Of a stretch of 64,000 bases of DNA, positions 9,245 to 20,379 are shown piece after piece. The first letter of the stretch is position 1; each line of letters starts with the position of its first letter. Source of the stretch: Gammaproteobacteria bacterium (GTDB taxonomy: Bacteria > Pseudomonadota > Gammaproteobacteria > DSM-16500); assembly GCA_019634835.1 (NCBI GenBank), contig JAHCAO010000003.1:62001-126000 (forward strand). Direction: 5' to 3'. The notes beneath the pieces are model-generated. The model saw only the letters and a list, made by a program, of their open reading frames with translations. It was not told where the DNA came from and ran no database searches. A program made the translations under genes and the position numbers.

Positions 9245-10141
9245 GTGAATGAAATGAATATTAAAAAATCGGGTTTTGTTGCAATTATCGGCCGTCCTAA
9301 CGTTGGGAAGTCAACATTATTAAATTATTTAATAGGTGAAAAAATTAGCATTACGTCACCTAAACCACAAACTACCCGTTGGCAAATCTTAGGTATTAAA
9401 ACATTAAAGCACACACAAATTATATACATTGACACCCCAGGATTACATCGCGAAGAAAAACGAGCGATGAATCGATATATGAACCGTATTGCAAATGCGG
9501 TGATTCTTGATGCAGACGTGGTGGTTTTCATGATCGATGCGGTCAGTTGGCGAGGTGAAGATGAAATGGTGTTAAAGCGATTGCAAGAAGCTGAGAAACC
9601 GGTGATTCTTGCGATCAATAAAATAGACTTGCTTAAAGACAAAAGTGAACTGTTACCATTCATTGATAAATTAAAAGACAAATTTAACTTTACTCATATT
9701 ATTCCTATTTCAGCAATAGAGGGTAAAAATGCACACCTTCTTGAGGAAGAAATTGCAAAATTATTGCCAGAAGGCCCGCAACTTTATCCAGACAATCAAA
9801 TGACTGATAAAAATGTACGTTTTCAAATTGCCGAAATTATTCGAGAAAAACTGATTCATGCCACTGAGGAAGAACTCCCTTATGCTACTACAGTTGAAGT
9901 GGAGCAATTTGAGCAAAGTGATAAATTAACTAATATAGGCGTAGTGATTTGGGTGGAACGTCACGGCCAAAAAGTGATTATTATCGGTAAAAAAGGTGCG
10001 CGGTTAAAAAAAATAGGCATGCAAGCTCGACGTGAAATTGAAAAGTTATTAGATCATAAAGTTTTTTTACGTCTTTGGGTAAAAGTAAAAGAAAATTGGA
10101 CAGACAATGATAAGGCACTGAAAAGTTTAGGATATGAGTAA
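9245..10141 (+). CDS. era: GTPase Era (16S rRNA/30S maturation)
   Basis: A 298-residue essential GTPase coupling 30S ribosome assembly to growth. G motifs are GRPNVGKSTLLN (G1), DTPGLH (G3) and NKIDLL (G4). The C-terminal KH domain includes VIIIGKKGARLKKIG. The GTG at 9245 and the ATG at 9254 are both possible starts; the conserved part begins at GFVAIIGRPN. Follows rnc, whose product also acts on rRNA, in the common rnc-era-recO arrangement. Confidence 0.97.
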   Translation: MNEMNIKKSGFVAIIGRPNVGKSTLLNYLIGEKISITSPKPQTTRWQILGIKTLKHTQIIYIDTPGLHREEKRAMNRYMNRIANAVILDADVVVFMIDAVSWRGEDEMVLKRLQEAEKPVILAINKIDLLKDKSELLPFIDKLKDKFNFTHIIPISAIEGKNAHLLEEEIAKLLPEGPQLYPDNQMTDKNVRFQIAEIIREKLIHATEEELPYATTVEVEQFEQSDKLTNIGVVIWVERHGQKVIIIGKKGARLKKIGMQARREIEKLLDHKVFLRLWVKVKENWTDNDKALKSLGYE

Positions 10142-10147
10142 TATTAA

Positions 10148-10894
10148 ATGAAGCGAGTGTTACTGCAGCCAGCTTATGTACTTCATCGTCGTTCTTATCG
10201 CGAAAGCAGCTTTCTTGTCGAATTATTTACTTCAGAGCATGGTCGTTTTACTGTTGTTGCGAGAGGAGCACGTAAATCACAGTCCTCTTCACAAGGATTA
10301 CTACAACCTTTTGTTCCATTGTTAGTCTCATGGACTGGTAAAGGTGAACTGATGACATTAGTTCATGTTGAAGCAAATGGAATAGTCAAGCATCTGCATG
10401 GAGAGTGTTTGTTTGCGGGTTTTTATCTCAATGAACTTTTAGTATGTTTATTACAGCGGTGGGATTCGCATCCAGGATTGTACATAGCATATGAAAAAGC
10501 GGTTTCTGCTCTACAAACGAATAGGTTAGAACAGAAAATTTTAAGATCATTTGAGAAATGCATGATTGAAGAACTAGGCTATGGAATTTTACCAAAATCA
10601 GATGTTTCCCTAAAAAATGCATTTTTGCCAAATAAATTTTATAAATTTGTCCCTGAGCATGGGTTTATCTTGTGTGAAGACCATGACGTGGTGAACGTGG
10701 AATCATCTTCAGGAAATATCTTTTCTGGAAAAGATTTAATAGCAATAGCGCAAGAAAATTGGAGTGATGCAGAGTGTTTAGTGAGTGCTAAACGTTTAAT
10801 TAGATCTGTGCTTGCTCCATTGTTAGGGAGCAGACCAATATATAGCCGCCAATTGTTTATGCAGATAGAGGAGAGGAAAAAACATGAAGAATAA
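10148..10894 (+). CDS. recO: DNA repair protein RecO
   Basis: A 248-residue recombination mediator that works with RecF and RecR to load RecA on gapped DNA. The N-terminal OB fold reads [20 protein letters not shown], then [13 protein letters not shown], typical of RecO. The C-terminal half is helical, including [22 protein letters not shown] in two pieces. The zinc-finger cysteines of some RecO proteins are not evident. Its last 11 bases overlap pdxJ. Confidence 0.93.
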   Translation: MKRVLLQPAYVLHRRSYRESSFLVELFTSEHGRFTVVARGARKSQSSSQGLLQPFVPLLVSWTGKGELMTLVHVEANGIVKHLHGECLFAGFYLNELLVCLLQRWDSHPGLYIAYEKAVSALQTNRLEQKILRSFEKCMIEELGYGILPKSDVSLKNAFLPNKFYKFVPEHGFILCEDHDVVNVESSSGNIFSGKDLIAIAQENWSDAECLVSAKRLIRSVLAPLLGSRPIYSRQLFMQIEERKKHEE

Positions 10895-11618
10895 TACAAT
10901 ATTACTCGGAGTTAACATTGATCATGTTGCTACTTTGCGACAAGCAAGGTTAACACGCTATCCTGATCCCATTGAAGCAGTCTATGCAGCAGAAAATGGC
11001 GGTGCAGATGGTATTACCGTACATTTGCGTGAGGACCGTCGTCACATTCAAGAGCGTGACATTAATTTAATTAAATCAGTGATGCAAACGCGCATGAATC
11101 TAGAAATGGCAGTAACAGACGCGATGATAAAATATGCAGAAAAAGTTATGCCTGAGCATTGCTGCTTGGTGCCAGAGAAACGCCAAGAATTGACCACGGA
11201 AGGCGGTTTAGATGTCATTTCTCAAGAATCAAAAATTAAAGATGCCGTGAATCATTTAAAACAATTAGGCATTGAAGTTTCTTTATTTATTGATCCTGAT
11301 ATCCAACAAATTGAGGCTGCCATACGTTGTAATGCTCCTGTGATCGAAATTCACACTGGAGCTTATGCTGATGTAAAGGGAGAAACGGAGTGTCAGAAAG
11401 AATGGCAGCGTATTGTTAAAGCAGCTTGCTTCGCACACCAAGCGGGGTTGATAGTTAATGCAGGGCATGGACTAAATTATAAAAATGTGCAGCCCATAGC
11501 GAGCATCCCTGAAATTAATGAATTAAATATCGGCCATGGTATTATTGCTCGATCAATTTTTATTGGTTTAGAGCCAGCAGTGCGCGAGATGAAGCGGTTA
11601 ATGATGGAGGCAAGATGA
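10884..11618 (+). CDS. pdxJ: Pyridoxine 5'-phosphate synthase
   Basis: Final ring-closing enzyme of the DXP-dependent vitamin B6 pathway, condensing 1-deoxyxylulose 5-phosphate with aminoacetone phosphate. The 244-residue TIM barrel starts [20 protein letters not shown], matching the family N-terminus, with [14 protein letters not shown] and the late [11 protein letters not shown] substrate-binding motif. Overlaps recO at its start and gltX by 4 bases (ATGA) at its end, implying coupled translation. Confidence 0.97.
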   Translation: MKNNTILLGVNIDHVATLRQARLTRYPDPIEAVYAAENGGADGITVHLREDRRHIQERDINLIKSVMQTRMNLEMAVTDAMIKYAEKVMPEHCCLVPEKRQELTTEGGLDVISQESKIKDAVNHLKQLGIEVSLFIDPDIQQIEAAIRCNAPVIEIHTGAYADVKGETECQKEWQRIVKAACFAHQAGLIVNAGHGLNYKNVQPIASIPEINELNIGHGIIARSIFIGLEPAVREMKRLMMEAR

Positions 11619-13045
11619 CAATTCGTACGCGATTTTCTCCGAGTCCAACAGGGATGATACATCTCGGCAATGCGCGCGCAGCTTTGTTTAGTGCCTTGTT
11701 TGCAGCGAAACATCAAGGTGTATTCATTTTACGGATTGAAGATACAGACGCATCACGGTCTGACATTCGGTTCGTTGAATCATTACAAGAAGATTTGCAT
11801 TGGCTGGGTGTATATTGGCAAGAAGGACCAGGTGTCAGTGGAGTTTACGGTCCTTATTGGCAATCTCAACGCCAGGACATTTATGCGAGCTATTATAAAA
11901 TTCTTGAAGAAAAAAAATTCATTTATCCTTGTTTTTGCACAGATCAGGAATTAATGCTTGCCCGCAAAATTCAATTGTCTAGAGGCCAAGCACCACGTTA
12001 CGCAGGCACTTGCTCCAAGTTATCAGCAGTTGAAATTAGCCAACGATTGAAAGAAGGCAAAAAACCAGCCTGGCGTTTTTCAATTCCAGCACATCAGTCC
12101 ATTGAATTTGTCGATATAGTCAAAGGGCAACAACATTTTAAGAGTGACGATATTGGTGATTTTATTGTACGTCGCGCAGATGGGACAGCACCATTTTTGT
12201 TTTGTAATGCTATTGACGATGCCGTGATGAAAGTTTCACATGTATTGCGTGGCGAAGACCATCTTGCTAATACACCAAGACAAATTATGCTATTGCGCGC
12301 GCTGGATTTACATGTGCCACATTATGGACATTTATCATTAATCGTGGGTGATGATGGGTCGCCACTGTCAAAGCGGCATGGTAGTTTTAGTATACACGAA
12401 ATGCGTGAGAAAGGGTATTTACCTATCGCCATCATGAATTATTTAGCTAGATTAGGCCATATTTGTGATAGTCAAGCTCTTTTAAATTTTGATGGTTTGG
12501 CACCACATTTTCATTTAGAAAAATTAAGTCGCTCACCCGCACGATTCGATTTAAGTCAGCTGATGTTTTGGCAAAAAATAGCAATACAAGCATTAGATGT
12601 GCCTGGGTTATGGCGTTGGTTAGGTGAAAATATTCAAAACCAAGTGCCTGAAAATTTACGCGATACCTTTGCAGAAACCATCAAAACAAATATTGAATTT
12701 CCATATGATGCAGCGATGTGGGCAAAAATATTCTTTCATGAAAACGTGCATATTGATGAACCAGAATTAACTATCTTGCGTAACGCAGGCGAACAATTTT
12801 TTGTGGAAGCTGAACAAGCAATCGATAAACATGGAGTTGATTTTGTAAATGTCTTAACCGAGATGAAACAAACGTTAGGTGTACAAGGAAAAAAACTATA
12901 CATGCCTTTGCGAATTGCACTCACTGGAAAAATGCACGGGCCTGAACTTGCGCACATCGCAGAATTATTAGGCAAGAAAAAAATTAAACATCGGCTGAGT
13001 CAAGCATTTAAATTATCTAATGATAAAGTGGCTGGGGTTGAATAA
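11615..13045 (+). CDS. gltX: Glutamyl-tRNA synthetase
   Basis: Class I aminoacyl-tRNA synthetase of 476 residues that charges tRNA with glutamate. The HIGH-equivalent is [15 protein letters not shown] at the N-terminus, the family glutamate-recognition run is [11 protein letters not shown], and the KMSKS-equivalent is [10 protein letters not shown]. Several gamma-proteobacteria including Coxiella carry two gltX paralogues, one of which may be non-discriminating. This window cannot say which type this is or whether a second copy exists. It is embedded between pdxJ and cysS. Confidence 0.93.
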   Translation: MTIRTRFSPSPTGMIHLGNARAALFSALFAAKHQGVFILRIEDTDASRSDIRFVESLQEDLHWLGVYWQEGPGVSGVYGPYWQSQRQDIYASYYKILEEKKFIYPCFCTDQELMLARKIQLSRGQAPRYAGTCSKLSAVEISQRLKEGKKPAWRFSIPAHQSIEFVDIVKGQQHFKSDDIGDFIVRRADGTAPFLFCNAIDDAVMKVSHVLRGEDHLANTPRQIMLLRALDLHVPHYGHLSLIVGDDGSPLSKRHGSFSIHEMREKGYLPIAIMNYLARLGHICDSQALLNFDGLAPHFHLEKLSRSPARFDLSQLMFWQKIAIQALDVPGLWRWLGENIQNQVPENLRDTFAETIKTNIEFPYDAAMWAKIFFHENVHIDEPELTILRNAGEQFFVEAEQAIDKHGVDFVNVLTEMKQTLGVQGKKLYMPLRIALTGKMHGPELAHIAELLGKKKIKHRLSQAFKLSNDKVAGVE

Positions 13046-13046
13046 T

Positions 13047-14423
13047 ATGTTGCAGGTCTATAATACGCTTTTCCGGCAAAAAGAAATTTTTCAACCTATT
13101 TATCCTGGAAAAGTGAGTGTGTATGTTTGCGGCGTGACTGTTTATGATTATTGTCACTTGGGCCATGCTCGTACTTATACTTCTGCTGATGTCATTGTCC
13201 GCTATTTACGATGGCAAGGCTATGAAGTTAAATACGTAAGAAATATTACGGATGTAGATGACAAAATTATTAAGCGCGCAAATGAAAACAAAGAAGATTT
13301 TCATGCCGTGGCACAGCGCTTTACTGAGGCAATGCATGAGGATTTTTCTACCTTAGGGCTCACTTTGCCTGACCATGAACCGCGAGCAACAGAATATATT
13401 CCACAAATGGTGGCAGTCATTGAAAAAATCATAGCGAATTCTCATGCGTATATTGGCGAAAATGGCGACGTTTATTTTGACGTTCGCAGTTTTCCAAATT
13501 ATGGTTGTCTGTCACATCATAATATCGAACAGTTGGAAAGCGGCGCACGTGTGGAAATATCAGAAGTAAAGCGTGATCCACTTGATTTTGTCCTTTGGAA
13601 GCTAGCCAAACCTGGCGAGCCATCTTGGGACTCACCTTGGGGAAAGGGCAGGCCGGGATGGCACATTGAATGTTCAGCGATGGCGATGGACTTATTAGGA
13701 GAGCATTTCGACATTCATGCAGGAGGACGCGATCTTATTTTCCCACACCATGAAAATGAAAATGCGCAATCGCAAGCAGCATTACCTACTAAATTTGTCA
13801 ATGTATGGATGCATACAGGCTTTCTCCAAATGGAGAAAGAGAAAATGTCTAAATCATTGGGAAATTTTATTACCATCCGAGATGTACTGCGTGAACATGA
13901 ACCCGAAGTCTTGCGGTTTTTTCTTATGTCCAGCCATTATCGCAGCCCTCTTATTTATACATCCGATGCTTTGCATCAAGCTAGACAAGCATTAGTTCGT
14001 TTTTATACCGCGCTGCGGTTTTTGCCTGAGGTTAAGCATCCTCACCAAACAAAATATGAAGCACAATTTGTTGCTGCAATGAATGATGATTTTAATACAC
14101 CTGTTGCTTTATCAGTCCTCTTTGACTTAGCGCATGAAATCCAGCGGTTGCGTGAGCAAGACATTAATACTGCTGCTCAGTATGGCGCATTGTTAAAATA
14201 TTTGGGAAGTGTGATTGGTATTTTGCAAACAAATACAGAAGTCTTTTTCCAAGCGGGTAGCTCTGTTGATTCGGTGAAGGTTGAAAAACTGATTCAAGCA
14301 CGTCAACAAGCTCGCCAGAACAAAAATTGGGTGGAAGCAGATCGCATCCGAGATGAATTGGCTAGTATGTATATTGCAATTGAAGATAGTCCTCAGGGTA
14401 CTACTTGGAAGTTTTTAAAATAA
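13047..14423 (+). CDS. cysS: Cysteinyl-tRNA synthetase
   Basis: Class I synthetase charging tRNA-Cys, 458 residues from the chosen ATG at 13047 (sequence begins MLQVYNTLFRQKE, as in the family; a further 9 upstream codons overlap gltX and are not conserved). Key motifs are YVCGVTVYDYCHLGHARTY, containing the zinc cysteine and HIGH-equivalent HLGH, the later zinc-region WHIECSAMAMD, and KMSKSLGNFIT. Begins one base after the gltX stop behind GGGGTTG. Last gene of the lepA-cysS run. Confidence 0.97.
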   Translation: MLQVYNTLFRQKEIFQPIYPGKVSVYVCGVTVYDYCHLGHARTYTSADVIVRYLRWQGYEVKYVRNITDVDDKIIKRANENKEDFHAVAQRFTEAMHEDFSTLGLTLPDHEPRATEYIPQMVAVIEKIIANSHAYIGENGDVYFDVRSFPNYGCLSHHNIEQLESGARVEISEVKRDPLDFVLWKLAKPGEPSWDSPWGKGRPGWHIECSAMAMDLLGEHFDIHAGGRDLIFPHHENENAQSQAALPTKFVNVWMHTGFLQMEKEKMSKSLGNFITIRDVLREHEPEVLRFFLMSSHYRSPLIYTSDALHQARQALVRFYTALRFLPEVKHPHQTKYEAQFVAAMNDDFNTPVALSVLFDLAHEIQRLREQDINTAAQYGALLKYLGSVIGILQTNTEVFFQAGSSVDSVKVEKLIQARQQARQNKNWVEADRIRDELASMYIAIEDSPQGTTWKFLK

Positions 14424-14747
14424 GAAAGTAAAAGATAAAGGGTGCATAGCGAGTTTTTTGCATAGTATTGTTATCACCTAGACAGTCCAACTGGTGTGAA
14501 GTACGCAATGCAGCGTATCAAACAGTGCTGCAAGATGAAAAGCCAAAGGTGATTGATGGGCTGTCTGCCCGCTGAACCAGAAATTATCTTCTGATTTCTT
14601 GAAAAACAAATTTATAGGCTTGCACATTTGGTAATCCGCTCATGAGGCGAGTTGTATCATGGTATGAGTATTAGCTCTCGTGTACCCAATACTCTACCTG
14701 ATCTTCCCATGCTGGGTTGATCAGGTAAAAGATTATACGTTGTCCCT
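14424..14747. other. 324-base convergent intergenic region between cysS and acnA
   Basis: No gene is seen. It contains GTGCATAGCGAGTTTTTTGC at 14443-14462, which matches the end sequence of repeat family B (32429, 57546), and loosely complementary GACAGTCCA/TGGGCTGTC segments further in. This may be a decayed family B copy. A hairpin at 14695-14727 lies next to the acnA end. Confidence 0.5.
14695..14727 (-). terminator. Hairpin downstream of acnA
   Basis: TACCTGATC (14695-14703) pairs perfectly with GATCAGGTA (14719-14727). It sits 20 bases beyond the acnA stop. There is no strong U-tract on either strand, so termination is an inference from position. Confidence 0.5.
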
Positions 14748-17432
14748 CTAAGTCTGACCTGTACCCAATCTCTTCCTCAACACATATTGTAAAATACCAC
14801 CGTGGCGGTAATATTCCATTTCATTTTGTGTATCAATTCGGCTGAGTAATGTTAGCGTGGTTTCACTGCCATCGGTACGTTTAATTACTGCTTTGATTTC
14901 ATTACGTGGCTGTATGTTATCACTGAGTCCCATAATACTAATGACTTCACTACCATTTAAGTGGCATGTTTTTCGGTTTTCACCATCCTTGAATTGTAAG
15001 GGTAAAATGCCCATACCAATGAGATTAGAACGGTGTATACGCTCGAAACTTTCAGCAATAACAGCATGCACACCCTGCAACTTAGGACCTTTCGCTGCCC
15101 AATCGCGAGATGAGCCCGTACCATATTCTTTACCTGCTATAATTACCAATGGGATTTGTTCTGATTGGTAACGTATAGCCACATCATAGATGGGCAACAC
15201 ATCACCGTCAGGATAATACTTGGTGATTCCGCCTTCTATCCCAGGTACCATTTCATTTTTGATACGTATATTCGCAAACGTGCCGCGCATCATGACTTCA
15301 TGGTTGCCGCGGCGCGCACCATAAGAATTAAAGTCTTTTATTGCAACGCCTTTTGATTGCAAATATTTACCCGCAGGACTGTCTGCTTTAATAGAGCCGG
15401 CGGGAGAAATATGGTCTGTAGTAATGCTGTCGCCTAGCAAAGCAAGAATGCGTGCGTTTTCAATATTACAAATTTTATTGGGCTCTGTTCTCATATTAGT
15501 TAGAAAAGGAGGGTGTTGAATGTAAGTGGAATCCTCCTGCCAAGCATAAGTTTCACCGACTGGAATTTCCATCGATTGCCAATCCTGGTTACCTGCAAAA
15601 ACATCTGCATATTGGTCAATAAACATTTTGTGATTAATTTTCGCAACTTCATGTGCTACTTCAATGTTTGACGGCCAAATATCTTTTAGATAAACCGGCA
15701 TACCGTTTTTGTCATTGCCAATAGGTTCATGAATCAAATCAATAGAAGTCGTACCGGTTAGAGCAAAGATAATCACTAAAGGCGGTGATGCCAGCCAGTT
15801 CGCTTTAACTTGCGGATGAATACGTCCCTCAAAATTACGGTTTCCTGATAATACAGCAGACACAATTAAATCATTTTCTGTGATCGTTTTTGCAATGTTA
15901 TCTGGCAGCGGGCCTGAATTGCCAATGCAAGTCGTACATCCGTAGCCAACCAGATCAAATCCAAGTTGATTCAGATATTGATCCAGACCGGATGCATGCA
16001 AGTATCGTGTCACTACTTGTGATCCAGGAGCAAGTGATGACTTCACCCAAGGTTTACGCTGTAATCCTTTTTCTAAGGCTTTTTTTGCTACTAAACCAGC
16101 CGCCATTAATACGCTAGGATTAGATGTGTTAGTGCAGCTTGTGATAGCAGCGATTACGACATCACCATGATGTAATTCCATGCCATCTTCAGTGTTGTAG
16201 GTTTTATTTTTTTCTTGTTCACGATTTGCATCCGTCAGCAACTTATCAAAAGCAGGAATGAGCTGTGATAACTCAACTCTATCTTGTGGGCGTTTTGGCC
16301 CTGCTAAACTAGGCTCCACTTTAGATAAATCAAATTCTAAGACATCAGAAAAAATAGGTTCTGCACTATTTTCTTCATGCCACATTCCTTGTACTTTTGC
16401 ATAAGCTTCAACCAGCGATATCGTTTGCGAATCACGCCCTGTCAGACGCAGATACTCCAATGTAGCGCGATCAATAGGAAAAAATCCGCAAGTTGCCCCA
16501 TACTCTGGTGCCATGTTAGCAATGGTAGCTCTGTCTGCCACGGGTAAATTAACGAGGCCAGGCCCAAAGTATTCAACAAATTTTCCAACGACACCTTTTT
16601 TACGTAATAATTGTGTTAGTGTTAGAACAAGATCCGTAGCAGTGACACCTTCACGTAATTCTCCTGTAAGTTTGACACCAACCACTTCTGGAATCAGCAT
16701 GGAAATAGGTTGGCCCAACATCGCAGCTTCCGCTTCAATTCCACCTACGCCCCAACCTAATACACTCAATCCGTTTATCATGGTAGTGTGGCTGTCTGTA
16801 CCAACAAGCGTGTCAGGATAAGCTATCTTGAAGCCTTCTTTTTCATCCTGCCAAATAGTCTTAGCTAGAAACTCTAAATTAACTTGATGACAAATTCCTG
16901 TATCTGGCGGTACGACCCTAAAATTGGTAAATGCTTTTTGCCCCCAGCGTAAAAAAGAATACCGCTCGCTATTTCGTTCCATTTCCATATGCGCATTAAT
17001 ATCTATGGCATTTTTTGCAGCAAAGGCATCGACTTGAATAGAATGATCAATAACCAAATCGACAGGGGAGAGGGGATTGATTTGATCTGGATTTCCCCCC
17101 ATTTTTTTTATCGCATCACGCATTGCGCCAAGGTCAACGACTGCTGGCACACCAGTGAAATCTTGCATGAGGATGCGAGCTGGACGATAAGCAATTTCAC
17201 GATCAGATTTTTTTGTTTTTAACCAAGCAGCGATAGCGTGAATATCTTCACGTTTCACTGTGTCATTATCTTCATGGCGTAGCAAATTCTCTAATAGAAT
17301 TTTTAATGAATGGGGCAGCTGAGAAATTCCAACCAAACCTGATGCTTCCAACGCAGGTAAGCTAAAATAATGGTAATTACTCTTATTTACCTTAAGTTGA
17401 CGTAATGTTTTAAAAGAATTAATCGATGTCAC
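14748..17432 (-). CDS. acnA: Aconitate hydratase A
   Basis: Cytoplasmic 4Fe-4S enzyme interconverting citrate and isocitrate, 894 residues, the AcnA/IRP1-type length. The cluster-ligand segments are AITSCTNTSNPSV and YGCTTCIGNSGPLPDNI, with three cysteines in all. Other family blocks are VGTDSHTTMINGLSVLGWG and AGKEYGTGSSRDWAAKGP. It is monocistronic, its 5' end facing cydA divergently. It completes, with gltA, sdh and suc genes elsewhere in the window, most of the TCA cycle. Confidence 0.97.
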   Translation of the reverse strand: MTSINSFKTLRQLKVNKSNYHYFSLPALEASGLVGISQLPHSLKILLENLLRHEDNDTVKREDIHAIAAWLKTKKSDREIAYRPARILMQDFTGVPAVVDLGAMRDAIKKMGGNPDQINPLSPVDLVIDHSIQVDAFAAKNAIDINAHMEMERNSERYSFLRWGQKAFTNFRVVPPDTGICHQVNLEFLAKTIWQDEKEGFKIAYPDTLVGTDSHTTMINGLSVLGWGVGGIEAEAAMLGQPISMLIPEVVGVKLTGELREGVTATDLVLTLTQLLRKKGVVGKFVEYFGPGLVNLPVADRATIANMAPEYGATCGFFPIDRATLEYLRLTGRDSQTISLVEAYAKVQGMWHEENSAEPIFSDVLEFDLSKVEPSLAGPKRPQDRVELSQLIPAFDKLLTDANREQEKNKTYNTEDGMELHHGDVVIAAITSCTNTSNPSVLMAAGLVAKKALEKGLQRKPWVKSSLAPGSQVVTRYLHASGLDQYLNQLGFDLVGYGCTTCIGNSGPLPDNIAKTITENDLIVSAVLSGNRNFEGRIHPQVKANWLASPPLVIIFALTGTTSIDLIHEPIGNDKNGMPVYLKDIWPSNIEVAHEVAKINHKMFIDQYADVFAGNQDWQSMEIPVGETYAWQEDSTYIQHPPFLTNMRTEPNKICNIENARILALLGDSITTDHISPAGSIKADSPAGKYLQSKGVAIKDFNSYGARRGNHEVMMRGTFANIRIKNEMVPGIEGGITKYYPDGDVLPIYDVAIRYQSEQIPLVIIAGKEYGTGSSRDWAAKGPKLQGVHAVIAESFERIHRSNLIGMGILPLQFKDGENRKTCHLNGSEVISIMGLSDNIQPRNEIKAVIKRTDGSETTLTLLSRIDTQNEMEYYRHGGILQYVLRKRLGTGQT

Positions 17433-17566
17433 TTACCTGTTCTCCAAAGCACGTTACAGATAGAATTTTATGGCGTATTATATACACGAGTTTGGTTATC
17501 GTTTAAAGGTCAGCGAGAACCACTGCAAAAATTTATTATCGTTACATCCTTTGAGAGGACTAGCTT

Positions 17567-19150
17567 ATGTTACCTGCAAGCGATGTAGTTATACTCTCCC
17601 GCCTTCAGTTTGGAATGACAGCGCTCTATCATTTTCTTTTTGTTCCTCTCACCCTGGGTTTATCTACCCTGTTGGGGATCATGGAGACAATTTATTTTAT
17701 TACAAACAGACCCATTTGGCGCACCATGACACAATATTGGGGAATATTATTTGGTATTAATGTGGCGATGGGTGTGGCAACGGGTGTCACCATGGAGTTT
17801 CAGTTTGGTACCAATTGGGCCTATTACTCACATTATGTTGGTGATGTATTTGGAGCACCTTTAGCGATTGAAGGGTTAATGGCATTTTTTTTAGAAGCCA
17901 CTTTTATCGGTATTTTCTTCTTTGGGTGGGATAAAGTTTCTAAGGGAGCACATTTAATTGTCACTTGGATGCTTGCCCTAGGTTCAAGTTTTTCTGCGCT
18001 TTGGATTTTGATCGCTAATGGCTGGATGCAGCATCCTGTTGGCGCACATTTTAATTTCCATACTCTGCGTATGGAATTATATGATTTTTATAGCGTTATA
18101 TTTAATGAAGTTGCGCAAGCGAAATTTGTACATACGATTAGCGCTGGTTATGTATGCGGCTCTATGTTTGTCTTATCTATTAGTGCTTATTTTCTCTTAA
18201 AAGGAAGAAATATTGAGTTCGCGAAACGATCCATGACGGTTGCTGCAGCATTTGGTCTTGCATCTGCGCTATGCGTTGTTGTTCTCGGTGATGAGAGTGG
18301 TTATCTCACCGGGCTGAATCAAAAAATGAAAGTAGCTGCCATGGAAGGGATGTGGGAAACTGAACCCGCTCCAGCACCACTCACTGTGATTGGGTTTCCT
18401 AACCAAACGACTCATGAAACAAAATATGCATTAAAAATTCCTTATTTGTTAGGATTAATTGCAACGAGATCCATTCATCAACCCGTTTATGGGATTATTG
18501 ATCTTGTAGATGAAGCACGTATGCGGATCAGAAGCGGTATGCTTGCTTATAATGCGTTATCTACGCTGCAAATTGATCCTTCAGATAAGCATGCGGAAGA
18601 TATGCTGGAAGCTAATCAAGAAAATATTGGTTATGGATTATTATTAAAGCGATATACCAATGATGTGATTCGTGCAGATTCAGAATTAATAAATAAAGCC
18701 GCATGGGACACAGTCCCTGATGTTTTTACTTTGTTCTGGACTTTTAGAGTGATGGTCGGTTGCGGTTTCTTCTTTATTGCATTATTTGCTACCGCTTTTT
18801 ACTTAGCGCAGCGGCGGCGTTTACTACATAACCGATGGTTTTTGTGGCTCGTTTTGTTTAGTTTGCCTTTGCCATGGTTAGCAGCAGAAATGGGGTGGGT
18901 AGTAGCGGAATATGGCCGTCAACCTTGGGTAGTAGATGGTCTAATGCCTACATTTATGGGAGTATCATCGATATCTGCCTCAAGTGTTTGGATATCATTA
19001 TGCGGTTTTATTTTCTTTTATACCGCATTGGCCATTGTTGAATTGTACTTGATGATTAAGTACATCAAAATGGGTCCTGATAAACTGTTCCATCCTAATG
19101 AGTTTAGTGTACATCCACAACATGAGTTACGCGTATCGACCACAGGCTAG
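17567..19150 (+). CDS. cydA: Cytochrome bd ubiquinol oxidase subunit I
   Basis: Haem-bearing subunit of the high-affinity quinol oxidase, 527 residues, about nine membrane helices. Haem-ligand histidines are in TALYHFLFVPL near the N-terminus and AKFVHTISAGYV. The quinol-binding Q-loop includes GLNQKMKVAAMEGMWET and is of the long proteobacterial type. GRQPW, a hallmark of CydA, occurs in AEYGRQPWVVDG. The start at 17567 has GAGAGGA upstream. First gene of cydABX; a bd oxidase is suited to the low-oxygen vacuole of an intracellular bacterium. Confidence 0.97.
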   Translation: MLPASDVVILSRLQFGMTALYHFLFVPLTLGLSTLLGIMETIYFITNRPIWRTMTQYWGILFGINVAMGVATGVTMEFQFGTNWAYYSHYVGDVFGAPLAIEGLMAFFLEATFIGIFFFGWDKVSKGAHLIVTWMLALGSSFSALWILIANGWMQHPVGAHFNFHTLRMELYDFYSVIFNEVAQAKFVHTISAGYVCGSMFVLSISAYFLLKGRNIEFAKRSMTVAAAFGLASALCVVVLGDESGYLTGLNQKMKVAAMEGMWETEPAPAPLTVIGFPNQTTHETKYALKIPYLLGLIATRSIHQPVYGIIDLVDEARMRIRSGMLAYNALSTLQIDPSDKHAEDMLEANQENIGYGLLLKRYTNDVIRADSELINKAAWDTVPDVFTLFWTFRVMVGCGFFFIALFATAFYLAQRRRLLHNRWFLWLVLFSLPLPWLAAEMGWVVAEYGRQPWVVDGLMPTFMGVSSISASSVWISLCGFIFFYTALAIVELYLMIKYIKMGPDKLFHPNEFSVHPQHELRVSTTG

Positions 19151-19167
19151 AATGGAGGAAAAATATC

Positions 19168-20313
19168 ATGCTAGACATAGAAGCACTGCGTGTCATTTGG
19201 TGGGTATTGCTGGGTGTGTTATTGATGGGATTTGCAGTCATGGATGGTTTTGATTTGGGTGCAGCTACTTTATTACCGTTAGTTGCAAAAAATGATCTTG
19301 AAAGACGGGTGGTGTTAAATACGATTGGTCCCGTTTGGGAAGGTAATCAAGTATGGATCATTTTAGGAGCTGGTGCAATTTTCGCTGCTTGGCCTTATGT
19401 TTATGCAGTGGCTTTTTCAGGAGCTTATTTGGTTGTTTTATTATTATTATTAACTATGGGGATTTCCCGTCCAGTTAGTTTTAAATATCGCAGTAAATTA
19501 CCCAACATGGCTTGGAGACGCACTTGGGATTGGATAGTTTTCACTGGTGGTTTTTTACCTGCAATCATATTGGGTGTCCTGGTAGGTAATGTTATTCAGG
19601 GACTACCTTATTTTTTTGATGAAATGCTACGCATCTCATACAGTGGAACGATAATAGAACTACTCAATCCTTTTGCTCTCTGGTGCGGCGTCACGAGCTT
19701 AGCAATGCTAGTGATGCATGGCGGCTTGTATCTTGCGATTAAGACTGAAAATCCTATTCGTGACCGAGCGATATTTTGGTCTAGAATCTCAGCGATTTGG
19801 TTAATTTTTCTATTTGCTGGCGGTGGAATTTGGGTAGCCAAATGGCTAGTTGGTTTTCAAGTCATGGGAGAGATTAATCCCTATGGTTATTCTAATCCTC
19901 TACATAAACAAGTTGTGCCTATGGTAGGGGCATGGATAAAAAATTATTCACTTTATCCATGGTCTATATATGTTCCGTTATTCGGATTTTTAGGTGCACT
20001 AGGTGCAATGCTCACTGCTCGCTGGGGCACAAGCCGTTTTGCCTTTGTTTGCAGCAGTCTCAGTGTGATAGGAATTATTGGTACAGTTGGTGTCAGTATG
20101 TTCCCTTTTATATTACCTTCATCAACAAACTTATCTTCCAGTTTATTAGTTTGGGATGCGTCATCTACTCAATTAACCTTACTTCTCATGTTGGCTGCAG
20201 TTATGATTTTTCTTCCTATCGTGCTTCTTTATACCTCATGGGTATACCGTGTATTACGTGGTAAAGTAACACTAAAGGTTGTTGAAAAAGATGAACACCA
20301 TGTCACTTATTGA
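19168..20313 (+). CDS. cydB: Cytochrome bd ubiquinol oxidase subunit II
   Basis: Second subunit of the bd oxidase, 381 residues with about nine hydrophobic helices. The family start is visible as LRVIWWVLLGVLLMGFAVMDGFDLG, given here as two overlapping conserved blocks (RVIWWVLLGVLL and AVMDGFDLGAATLLP), followed by GPVWEGNQVWIILGAGAIF. Begins 18 bases after cydA behind GGAGGAAAAAT. The small subunit cydX follows after 66 bases. Confidence 0.97.
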   Translation: MLDIEALRVIWWVLLGVLLMGFAVMDGFDLGAATLLPLVAKNDLERRVVLNTIGPVWEGNQVWIILGAGAIFAAWPYVYAVAFSGAYLVVLLLLLTMGISRPVSFKYRSKLPNMAWRRTWDWIVFTGGFLPAIILGVLVGNVIQGLPYFFDEMLRISYSGTIIELLNPFALWCGVTSLAMLVMHGGLYLAIKTENPIRDRAIFWSRISAIWLIFLFAGGGIWVAKWLVGFQVMGEINPYGYSNPLHKQVVPMVGAWIKNYSLYPWSIYVPLFGFLGALGAMLTARWGTSRFAFVCSSLSVIGIIGTVGVSMFPFILPSSTNLSSSLLVWDASSTQLTLLLMLAAVMIFLPIVLLYTSWVYRVLRGKVTLKVVEKDEHHVTY

Positions 20314-20379
20314 GAAAAGGTATAACAATTTGATCACTCTCGTAAAGTTGGCAATAGACTCTATTATATTGGAGGTTTT

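Noticed and set aside
17470..17760. A 96-codon plus-strand frame starting before cydA
   Set aside because: It runs in a different frame across the start of cydA, whose sequence is fully conserved; no independent support.
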